Shown: positions 11,991 to 21,533 of the stretch, one piece after another | Numbering within the stretch: position 1 is the stretch's first letter | Layout: every line of letters starts with the position of its first letter | Origin: Armillaria gallica | Taxonomy: Eukaryota > Basidiomycota > Agaricomycetes > Agaricales > Physalacriaceae | Assembly: GCA_037576215.1 (NCBI GenBank) | Contig: JBANDB010000003.1 | Location: 2,604,001 to 2,668,000, forward strand | Direction: 5' to 3' | DNA length: 64,000 bases | Program-made: the position numbers and the translations under genes | The notes under the pieces: generated by a model | Databases searched by the model: none | What the model saw: the letters and a program-made list of their open reading frames with translations, nothing else | What the model was told of the DNA's origin: nothing

Positions 11991-14177
11991 ATGCGTGGTC
12001 CCCGTTCCCTACCACCCCCGAGCAAGAAAAGAAAACTCAACAATGATTCCAAGGCCCTTCAAACGATTCAAGATACTGAGCAACAGCTTACTCGTGCAGT
12101 CGCCAACAATGGATCTCTGAACCCACTGGCCGACCTTTTCGATCTCACCTGCTCACGGAAGGATTCTCAGGAGGTTTCGAAGGGCATATATGCGCTGTAT
12201 CGAGTTTTCGTGCTGGTGATAAGCAATGGGAAGCTGTCGGTCGCTGGCGATGAGAGTGCAAAGACCGTCAAAGCCTGGCTTTGGGACCGACTGAACGGGT
12301 ATGTCGATTTTCTCGCGGGACTGCTGAAGGACGAGGAGAAATCCTTGAGAGTGCGTAGTCTCTTTTATGTCATATATGTACCTGACCCTTCGCACAGGTA
12401 TCAGCCCTTCAAATTCTCTTCTCTCTGCAAAAACACTTGTCCTCCGCGGCGACCAAGTACTCGAGTTCTTCGATACCACAGTTCCATATCTCTCACTTTC
12501 GAAAGATTGTTTCTGCTCTTCTATTATGCCCGCCATCTCCTCGGAAATCCTCCCAAGCTTCAGACACGTACATCGACTCTGATGTCCTGCATGTCTTTCA
12601 TGAAACTTGGTTCAGTGTGCACGACGATATTCGGTGGTTCTTTTTACGAGAAGCAGGGTGCGCGAACATCGCTCGTCATTGACATACCACCTTATTGACT
12701 CACCGTCAGGACATTGTTGACTACGACATCGACTAAAGAGCATCCCCAACTCCCCGTCAACCTTCTGCGAATCCTCGAAGATCTCACCACATTCCCCACA
12801 GAATCTTCGGAGCTGAATGCTTGGTGGGTATCAGAACTCGGCGCAAAACCGCCCAAACCAAAAGCCGCAAAAGGACAGGACGATGAAAATGGCGAAAACG
12901 AAGACGAATCTGTTGGAGACGCACCGGAGGACGACTGGCGGAAGTTTTTCGAGGATGATAGAACGGCAAAGGATACCGGCAAGACAAAGGCACCCGGCGC
13001 GCGCGTTCACACATTGACGATACACCAGTCTCTTCATTCACTCCCTTCGCACCGTGCGGTCTTTACTAGAACCTGGTTAGAGCTTCTTTCTCGCTTATCT
13101 GTTGCAAACGATGCAACAGCGACAAAAGCCCTTGCGACCCGTGTATTGAATATCATGCATCGGGGTATCATGCCCCACTTGACAAGACCTATGCTGGTCA
13201 TGGACTGGATTGGCGCATGCGTAGACTATGGTTCGTTTGATGGTCCTTTGGTGGCTGCTTTGATACTTATTAATGTTCTAGGCGGTACTGTGGGCTTGTT
13301 GGCGTTGAATGTGCTGTTTGTATTGATGAAGGAGTATAACCTGTGTGTGATTATCTCTGTTTTTTCTAGCAGCGTCGCTCATCATGTATACAGTGACTAC
13401 CCTTCTTTCTACACGCGCCTCTACGCGTTCTTGGACCGCAATCTACTCCATCTAAAGCATCGCGCTCGGTTTTTCCGAATGACCGAACTTTTCCTTAGTT
13501 CCACGTACGTTGAAGCCTATTCTAGACACTTCAAATTTTCTGACGTGCGCTAGACATCTTCCTGCGACACTCTTAGCATCATTTGTCAAACGTCTGGCGC
13601 GCCTATCTCTTTCTGCACCTCCTGCTGGAGTCATCATTCTCATACCCTTTACGTACAACATCCTCAAGCGCCATCCTGCACTGATGGTCATGATTAACCG
13701 GACAGATATGGATGGGTCAGAAGGTAACTGTCATCTCCTTTGTCTATTTCACCCCAATTTTATCATCCCGTAGATCCCTTTTTACCCACAGAGCCAAACC
13801 CGTTGAGCACAAATGCTCTCTCCAGCTCTCTCTGGGAACTCCAATCACACCAATCGCATTACCATTCTGGCGTTTCGACTCTAGTGAAGGTATTCTCTGA
13901 AGCATTCACCAAACCTGGGTTTTCAATGGAGGATTTCCTCGACCACACATACGGGACAGTGAGTTGTTTATTTGCGTGACAACTCAGGCGACGATGCTGA
14001 TTTGCAAAGCTTTATGATACAGAGGCGAATCGGAAAATTAAAAAAGAGCCAGCGCTTGGAGCTTCCCTGGAATTGGGAGACCAGGCGAAGGTTGCGGTGA
14101 AGCTCTTTGGTTGTAACGAAGAAGAGGACGTCGGGGAAGAGGACGTGGTTAATAGTTTGTGGACGTTTGGAGCCTAG
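11991..14177 (+). CDS. NOC4: Nucleolar complex protein 4 (CBF/Mak21 family)
   Basis: The start at 11991 gives MRGPRSLPPPSKKRKLNND, with a basic nuclear/nucleolar signal. Exons read through helical repeats (LNPLADLFDLTCSRKDSQEV; HISHFRKIVSALLLCPPSPR) to a charged linker (KGQDDENGENEDESVGDAP). The CBF domain then follows: HRGIMPHLTRPMLVMDWIG, GLLALNVLFVLMKEYNL, DYPSFYTRLYAFLDRNLLHL, FFRMTELFLSSTHLP and FVKRLARLSLSAPPAGVI. The stop is TAG 14175-14177 after NSLWTFGA. NOC4 with NOP14 escorts the 40S precursor in the small-subunit processome. The gene shares a short divergent promoter with OXR1. A small exon shift near 13340 was solved as an intron inside MKEYNL..DYPS. Confidence 0.92.
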
Positions 14178-14368
14178 CATACACGGGTTGACTATTCAAT
14201 CTCTGAGATCGATGCTGGCAGTTTCCTTTAGTCTAAATATCATTCAAACTGTGAAGGAAAGGTTGGAAGATTGTGGCTGTGCCAGTGTTTTTCTCGGAAG
14301 TCTGACGTCAGAGTGACTCGAAGAAAATTATTTCGGCCGAAACCCAAAAATGCACCTCCTCACCAACG

Positions 14369-16124
14369 ATGAAGTATTTTTCCACCCGAGGAGGCGACCA
14401 GGAGCTGTCCTTTGAAGAGGTCAATATCGTCGCCATCGCTTCTTCACATTTTCTCAACTTTCCCCCTTAGACCGTTCTCACTGGACTCGCACCGAATGGT
14501 GGCCTCTACATCCCGGTCGACATTCCCTCACTTCCAGTAAATTGGGAATCGGAATGGAAGGATTACTCCTTCGTCGACCTCTCTGTTGCTGTCCTGTCAC
14601 TCTACATCTCTCGCGAGGAGATCTCGGAGCAGGAACTCCGGGATCTCGTTGTAAAGTCGTACGCTGGGTTCAGGCATCCAGATGTGACTCCGTTGAAGAA
14701 ACTGGGCGAGAAGAAGTATGTGTTGGAGCTGTGGCATGGGCCAACATGGGCGTTTAAGGATGTCGCGTTGCAGTTGCTCGGAAACCTGTTTGAATTTTTC
14801 TTGAAGAGGAGGAATTCTCGGCGCACAGATGGTGGAGTCGATAAATTGACTGTGGTCGGCGCGACCAGTGGGGACACCGGGAGGTGAGAAGAGATTCACT
14901 CGGAACAAGCCAAGGTCCTGACCCCTCCCCCAGTGCAGCGATCTACGGTCTACGAAACAAAGCCAATATTTCGATATTCATTCTGCATCCTAAAGGACGA
15001 GTCTCGCCCATCCAGGAGGCGCAGATGACGACCATCACCGACGCCAACGTGCACAATTTAGCCGTCAAGGGGACGTTTGACGATTGCCAGGATATCGTCA
15101 AATCCCTCTTCTCCGACACCGAATTCAACGCTACCCATCGCCTCGGCGCCGTGAACTCCATCAATTGGGCCCGGATCCTTGCACAAACCGTCTACTACTT
15201 CCTTGCCTACTTCCATTTACGCCGGGAAACCCAGAACGAGGTGCAGTTCGTCGTCCCGACAGGGAACTTTGGCGATATCCTCGCGGGGTACTACGCGAAG
15301 CGCATGGGACTCCCCATGTCAGCCCAGTTGGGTGTGGCAACCAACGCTAACGATATCCTGGCACGGTTTTGGAAAACTGGACGGTACGAAAAGGTGGATT
15401 CAGCACCGGAACTGCCAGTGTCAGACGGCAAGCAGGGAACACAGGATGCTAGCGGGGTCAAGGAAACGCTTAGCCCTGCGATGGATATCCTCATTTCGAG
15501 TAACTTTGAGAGGTTGCTGTGGTACCTCGCCTTCGAAAGTGTGGACGATGCTTCTGATGTCAAGGTGAAAAGAGCAAAAGCCGGTGACATCATCGATGGA
15601 TGGATGGGGAAGATGAAGAAGGATGGCAAGGTTGAAGTACCTGTGAAGGTTTTGGAGTCTGCAAGGAGGGACTTCTGTGCAGAACGGGTTAGTGACGAGG
15701 AGGTATGTGTTTCCCTTTGATGTCCTACGCCCGTACTCATGTTTACTATTACAGACACTGGAGACGATCAAGTCACATTTCTTGGGATCTCCGTCGTATG
15801 TTGTGGACCCTCATACCGCCGTTGGGTTGACAGCAGCTGCAAGGATGGCAAACTACAAGTGCGGGGAACCCACGTTCTTGTTTATTCATCTCTGACATCT
15901 TCTATAGCTCACCATCGACCATCCAAATCATCCTGTCTACTGCCCATCCTGCCAAGTTCTCAGAAGCGGTGTCGCAGGCACTACAGGGGTCCTCACAGTT
16001 CAACTTTGACCGGGATGTCATGCCTGAGGAGTTCAAAGGTTTACTGCAAAAAGAACGTCGTGTTATCGACGTCGAGGGACCAGATGTTGAGCTGGTCAAG
16101 CGGGTTATTGAGAAATATGTGTAA
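14369..16124 (+). CDS. THR4: Threonine synthase
   Basis: The start at 14369 gives MKYFSTRGGDQELSFEE, then intron 1, then TVLTGLAPNGGLYIPVDIP. This PLP enzyme converts O-phosphohomoserine to threonine, the last step of threonine synthesis. The PLP lysine lies in LWHGPTWAFKDVALQLLGN. Other signatures are VVGATSGDTGSAAIYGLR, FDDCQDIVKSLF, LGAVNSINWARILAQTVYYF, VVPTGNFGDILAGYYAKRMG and MDILISSNFERLLWYLA. The C-terminus is PDVELVKRVIEKYV before TAA 16122-16124. Length of about 520-530 aa matches the fungal enzyme. The 3' flank (16143-16192) recurs at 21001-21050. Confidence 0.96.
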
Positions 16125-16142
16125 GCAGGGTAGTTGTATCAA

Positions 16143-16192
16143 AAGCCTGTAGAAGATCGGGAGAAGATGTATCAAAATATAATAGGTAAATT
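16143..16192 (+). repeat. THR4 3'-flank segment duplicated at 21001-21050
   Basis: Fifty bases starting aagcctgtagaagatc agree with 21001-21050 at 46 of 50 positions by eye. The copy lies 4.86 kb downstream and marks one border of a tandem duplication that includes genes A and B. Confidence 0.85.
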
Positions 16193-16609
16193 GTTTGTAT
16201 GCGGCACCTAAGGTAGGTCCCGCATTCGATCGAGAAAGTGCCTTGTTTACTCGTACCAAGTTTCTTGCAGTATGAACTAGCTGAATGCCTAAATACTCCG
16301 CACTGAGATTTCCTTCAGATTACACGTGAAAATAAAGTAGATATGGGCAGTACATTCTCGGAGCCTTATATTTTATTTAACACGTTTTTCTCACTATCGT
16401 CGCTTCGTCTGTCTGTGTTGTACTTGGGAGTTGAACGAGTGCACTGTCTTGGTTTGATGCTATCCCTGATGTTCCCTCCGCAACTCGGGATCGTTCAAAA
16501 AGCGGTGACGTCGGATGTCCGATGAATGAAGAAGTAGATTGCAATATGGTAACACAAATTATGCCAATTATAAAATCATTGAGAATGTCGTGTAGTCGGA
16601 ACCCCATCG

Positions 16610-16721
16610 ATTCCAAACGTCCACTTGAACGTGCGGGCATAGTGCCCTGGGTTGAAACACAATCGGAAAGGTGTTTCAACCCAGGGCACTATGCCCGCAT
16701 GTTCAAGTGGACGTTTGGAAT
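16610..16721. repeat. Near-perfect 51-bp inverted repeat (hairpin 1)
   Basis: Arm 16610-16660 is the reverse complement of arm 16671-16721 with one mismatch in 51. The loop is 10 bases (aatcggaaag). The single mismatch is acGtg versus acAtg, a CpG to CpA change. The element lies between the convergent 3' ends of THR4 and gene A. It could be a hairpin MITE, a relic of an inverted duplication, or a small-RNA precursor. Confidence 0.93.
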
Positions 16722-16750
16722 TGACGAGAAGGTAGGGGAGACAACCACGT

Positions 16751-16964
16751 CAGACAAGCAATAGCTGGATGATATTCATTCTCCCGTCTGCCCTGCATCA
16801 GACTTGAACCAGTCCCTTCTGACACTTGATGACAGTCGATCAAGTGTTCAATCGACTATCATCAAGTTACAAAGGGACCGGCTCGAGTCTAGTCCTGCAT
16901 CTGAAATAACTCTCAAATGCAGGGCAGACGGGAGAATGGATAACAGCTAAGTATTGTTTGTCTG
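16751..16964. repeat. Long imperfect hairpin (hairpin 2), abutting gene A stop
   Basis: Outer arms 16751-16798 and 16917-16964 share an identical 22-bp core (16777-16798 with 16917-16938) and similar ends (cagacaa). Inner arms 16801-16840 and 16851-16889 pair again around a 10-base loop (caagtgttca). An extra piece of about 25 bases sits in the right half. The element ends eight bases before the TAA of gene A (16972-16974). Confidence 0.88.
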
Positions 16965-16971
16965 GCCAAGG

Positions 16972-19851
16972 TTATTGGGAAAGATAGCTAGGAGTGTCGA
17001 GATGTCCTTGAGAGCCTGTCACATCAGGAAAGTCTGATATGGTAGAAGAAATATGTAGGTCATATAGGCTTGTCCTTGCTGAGGGCATGTCTCGTTCCTC
17101 TTTGATAGTCTGCAACTCGTCTAGTATTTGGACTGCATCTGGTCTACCGGCCGTTGATCCTTCGAGGCAACGTTGAATAAGGTCGTATAGGCGTCTAGAC
17201 GGTAGTTGGTCCGGCGAGATCGAAGGCTTCTTTCCAGTGGAAATCTGCCTATAAACCTCGTCCTCGTCTACAATATCTGCGTATGGACGATGATTTGTGT
17301 ATATCTATACTACCGTGAGTTTTTGGGTGGAGCTGCCATGATTGATATTCATACCTCAATCAACGTGCATCCAAAGGAATACACATCTCTTGATGCAGGT
17401 AGTACCTCGATCTCGTCTCTGGAGCGAACCAGCTCGGGTGCCATCCATCGTAAACTTGAATCGGGAGATCGAAGTGTCTGTGTCTTCGTCAACGGGAAAG
17501 CATGGATCTTTTCGACCGCAAAGGATGCCCCGAAGTTTCCGAGACAGCAAATAGAGTCATCAGTGAGAATTATATTGGCCTAGGATGAAAGGTAAGTATA
17601 AATTCGACAGAAACATAATATGAACTGACTCCACGAATATCAGAGTGTACGATAACTGGATCGAGGTTATGAAGATAGTCGAGGCCATTTGCTATTTCGG
17701 TGATCTGACACAAAAGAGTTAGATGTCCTTTCGAGCGTAGTTGTAAAAAGAGCTCACAGATTTTAGCCGATCATGGTCTGGATTTTGCTCCAGGAACGAC
17801 ATGATGTTGCCATTGCTCATCCACGGTGACGCGAGGCACACGTAGGGCGCAAACAGATCGACATTCGTGCCAAAGAACGGGAGAATATTTGGATGAGAGA
17901 GTGTGCTCCATATCTGAGCTTCCGGACAACATTTCTCCTGCACTCAATGAACACTAGGTAGCCTTTGAAGAGAGAGGAAGAAATTACCTTGTAACCGCTT
18001 CTCTTCGCGCTCCGAATAACCTTCAAACAGAGGGCAGCATTCTCAGTCGTTCGCCCTTTCCAGATATCCTGCTTCCACTTCAGTACGGCCAATGCATCAA
18101 GATCCGGAGGGCATACTGACCACATTGCCTAAACGTCTCTTGAAGGTCGCTTCCCCAACGGAAAGAGATAATGGAACCTCCTAGAAGGTCAAGTATGGCT
18201 CGCAGCATTCAATAATTAAGCAACTCACAACCAGATGACCGGGTTGATCATCCGAGTCCACAAAAGACGAGGATGGCGAAGCCTACTAAAATGTCAAACG
18301 TGCCTCATATCATTCAATTAACTCACAATTAAGTCATCGAATTGACCATCCGAGTCTTCATCAAGGGCTGCATTAACTGTTGTGGATGAGAGCGACCTTT
18401 TGTCTAGCTCGTCCCTGATCCGGGACCAGAGACTTTCGTCCGGAGTGCCTGCATCTACACCGAATTCTTGCATGATATCCATCCATTCTTCGTCGTGTGT
18501 GACTACGATATTGAGGGACGGATCCTAGAACATGTGAGTGCATTAATACGGATTCGTGAACATAGAGTGAACTTTTACCTTCGCCAAAAGATAGGAATTC
18601 ATGGCTACCGAAGGATTCATAAGCTGATGGGAAAATAAGTTAATTTCCAGGTACGATTAGTGTCATTGTGCTCACTTCGCTATCTCTCGGAGGGAATTCA
18701 GATATCGACGCCTTGCAGCCGAGGCCCACGTCTGACACCCCGTCTGCGCTTGAGCCCACATCATCCTCGCTATTAGTATCCATTGCCGATGGTGTGCGAC
18801 TGCGTGATATCCAGCTCCTTAGAAGAGAGCCGAAGTACGAAAAACGACCAAATGAAGTAGATTTCCCGGATAATTGCGGGCAAGCCCTGTTATCAAAGGA
18901 AGGGATTTTGTCTTTGAGAGAACCAGAAATGTCCTTCAAGACAGTTTTCCCATTGGATTTGAAAAGGCCATCCGAGAGGGATATGGTAAAACCGCGCGCA
19001 AAAATGCACTGATTCTTGCGATCTACAGGATAAGGATAACTTGTCGAGGGAAGAGGGTAAACGCGCGTATCTGCTGAGAATCCAGCACTCCACGTATGGC
19101 TGGCTCTTATGTCTCCGCCTGGCATGCCAGCTGCAACGAAGCTAAGGCAGATCGAGCGACTGTGGGAAGGCTTGCTAACGGCTGCCGTACCCCAAGAGTC
19201 CGTTTTATCGCAGCCAGTGACGACATATAGGGACCCATTCGGTACCTCTCGTCCCAAGTATTGCGGGCTATTGACATAGTTATACCAAACTGCCCCGTTG
19301 GCGGTAGCATACGCTTTGATCGCTGCCTTGTTGAAAATTTCGTGCTTTGTAGCGCTATTCGGAAGACACAAGATGGCCGCAGACTCTTTTCTGGTGCTGA
19401 ATTCGAAGGATGCCTCCGCCCGGGCGAGACTGATAGAAGAAATGTAAGCAAAGATGTCAATTAAGGGCCAGTGAGCGTTGCGCCACACTCACCCAGTTGT
19501 ATCGGCGGAAATACCTGCAGAGATCTCTGTGTAGTTGACCTCAGCACTAGTGATGTTATAGCCATAACAACCAGGTATAACCCGTAGAGGTTCAGAATTC
19601 GATGGACGAAGAGGTTGAAAGCCGGGTGGTACATTGCCGTTGTTGACCGGATCATCAGCATCACTAAAGATGTTGAAGAGATAATCAAAGCCGCCGATGT
19701 CATTGAGGATGCCTACGTCCCCAGGATGTACACCCCGCTCAGTGTAGGCAGCCGGGCGGCTGGAATCTGGTTCAGGGTACCAAAATGGATATCCATGACC
19801 TTTACGGATGAGTTGCGTGGTATAGAGAACGTGGGGACGTTGCTCCATCAT
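16972..19851 (-). CDS. Gene A: Agaricomycete N-domain fused to TKL-like protein kinase (NFG variant)
   Basis: The start MMEQRPHVLYTTQLIRKG at 19851 is conserved in gene B. The N-terminal domain reads KGHGYPFWYPEPD, YTERGVHPGDVGILNDIGGF and VPPGFQPLRP, then (intron, T-G-L) ARAEASFEFSTRKESAAILC, EVPNGSLYVVTGCDKTDSWG and NQCIFARGFTISLSDG. I know this domain only as an uncharacterised Agaricomycete module. A linker (MNPSVAMNSYLLAKDPSLNI..HDEEWMDIMQEF) follows. The kinase has ALCLKVIRSA (beta-3 Lys), LSHPNILPFFG, IVHSDIRGANI (catalytic Asp, Asn), LRWMAPEL, DVYSFGCTLIE and RPYADI..VYRQISTGKKPSI. The DFG position reads LGNFGAS, so the metal-binding Asp is Asn: weak or pseudokinase is possible. The apparent frame change at WMAPEL is not real; one frame stays open across it. 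It ends at TAA 16972-16974. Confidence 0.82.
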
Positions 19852-20312
19852 AACGGGGTTAATGAGTGACTCACTCGCACGATAGGTCTTTTTTATGTAG
19901 ACGCCCGTCAGTTTAACAGCACCTGCTGCACGTGTGCTAGACGAAACCGCCCACGAGGAAGCTTCGAGCGTATTGGACAGAGTGAATTCGAGTCGAAGCT
20001 TCGGAGACTCCACTGGAAATGAATTACAGTCTTCAAGATAGGACTGATGTAACTGCGCAACGCAGTGCATGGGTACTTTGGCAGTGCAAAGAATATCAAT
20101 GCCTGTGTGCAATCGTGCAGATAGTGAGCCCTACCATGCCAAATCAGAAATCAGATAAAAGATTGCTTATGCACTTTCTATAAACGGTCTACTGTGCACA
20201 GCAATGCAGTGTTCGCTATAATTATGTCGAGGTTATCAGACGTGTTGCACAAGATCTCCGGGAAATCTTCAGGAAGGTGGCGTGGAAATGTTCACAGGCA
20301 CAATTTTTATCG
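18275..20312. repeat. Tandem duplication, copy 1 (N-half of gene A and upstream)
   Basis: This stretch matches 22574-24797 at nucleotide level with scattered substitutions and a few indels. It includes the whole N-domain, the linker exons, and about 450 bases of upstream sequence (for example attatgtcgag..ggcacaatttttatcg). Homology stops at the 3' splice site that begins the next exon, where A continues into the kinase. Confidence 0.85.
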
Positions 20313-20915
20313 ATAGCAAAGTTGTATAGCATTCTTCGATGGCATGACTCCTGCCCTTGGTGAAGTGTCAGGCTGATTCCCGGACCGAGAGGAAATCAAG
20401 GGAAAATGAACGATAAAGAGAGAATTGAGATAAGAAGGAAAGGACGTGTGGCAGGGGCATTGCCAAGCCACGGCAGGTGACGTGTCATGCATGGCACGCG
20501 ACGCGTTTGGGATCACGACGCGTATGCACCAAAGGACCTATTTATAGATTAGTTAGTATGTATAAAAGACCGAATACAGAAACACCTTCCCGACCCTATC
20601 AGTTTCTAGAACGTAAGCGTGACTGTATCCGCAAGCGTTCCCAGTATCACAAAATCTTCAGGAAATTGTGATAAATCGTTTAAATTCTTTCAACAACCAT
20701 CTTAGTTACAAGCAGCCCCCGATGACCGTACTGTCGGCATCACAAATCGAATTACGCATGCAGAGACCGAGTCATCTGAAACCACGACCGCAGATCCCTT
20801 ACGAACCACGGACTTCAAGTCAAACATAGTCCATAGCACTCGTGCTGACTCCCCCGAACTTAAGTTATTGTACGACAATTCGTTGCACTGTAATTTCTAG
20901 TCACACTTGCATTCT
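20313..20915. other. About 600-bp segment present only upstream of gene A
   Basis: Upstream of B the text reads ggcacaattttttatcgtgaaggttc without a break (24775-24800). Upstream of A the same text is split: ..cacaatttttatcg at 20312 and tcgtgacagaaggttc from about 20915. The inserted part includes a TATA-like stretch (tatttatag..gtatgtataaaagacc, about 20540-20570). No clear terminal inverted repeats seen. It is either an insertion in copy 1 or a deletion in copy 2. Confidence 0.65.
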
Positions 20916-21000
20916 CGTGACAGAAGGTTCAGCTGCGGTGTGTCAATCGTGCGATCCTCAGTGGGCGGTGTTGGAGAGAACGATCGACCTCGTGAGAATA

Positions 21001-21050
21001 AAGCTTGTAGAAGATCTGGAGAAGATGTATCAAAATATTATAGGCAAATT
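21001..21050 (+). repeat. Copy of THR4 3'-flank segment
   Basis: Starts aagcttgtagaagatctgg and matches 16143-16192 with 4 differences. It shows that the second duplication unit begins close to here. Confidence 0.85.
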
Positions 21051-21533
21051 TGAAGACAGGTAGGAACAGAATCCTTGTCTAGATACCCGCCACGAGAGAT
21101 ACACCGCAAGTCCGCGACCTAGCTAAAACCCTGACGAGTACGAACAGCACTGGCATCCGTTTTCAGCGGTGAAAGCTTGAGAAGTGATGCAGGATCCAGG
21201 TGTCCTGCTCTGGAAGTTGCGAATCCTGAAAATGTCGTAACAATGTACAACGGTCCTTCTGGTGAGGTTTTCCGAAGCAGCCCATTATGAAAAAGAAATG
21301 ACTATGTATATTATAGCAGGTATGGTCTAACATGCATATAGGGCATATACTCTCAGAGCACTATACTTTGATATGATTTCCTCATCTTGGCGACAGGAAC
21401 TGTGCCAAGCGCATAATACTATCGAGCAAACAAAATACCGTAGTCTTGTTTTAATTGTGCCCCCCTTGTTAGAATACAGAATAAGATAACATATAAGTAA
21501 AACTAGTTGGTCGAAATACATACTATCTTCGTC
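21051..21533. other. 3' flank of gene B, nothing recognised
   Basis: About 480 bases after the THR4-flank copy and before the stop of gene B. No hairpin like those at 16.6-16.9 kb is visible, so the hairpins are specific to the first copy or arose after duplication. Confidence 0.4.

Noticed and set aside
17400..17560. Apparent frameshift before the APE region of the gene A kinase
   Set aside because: A different frame is open throughout and reads NFGASFAVEK..LRWMAPEL without a break.
20540..20600. LTR-like promoter block (TATA box, about 20562)
   Set aside because: No paired second LTR, no primer-binding site or polypurine tract seen nearby.
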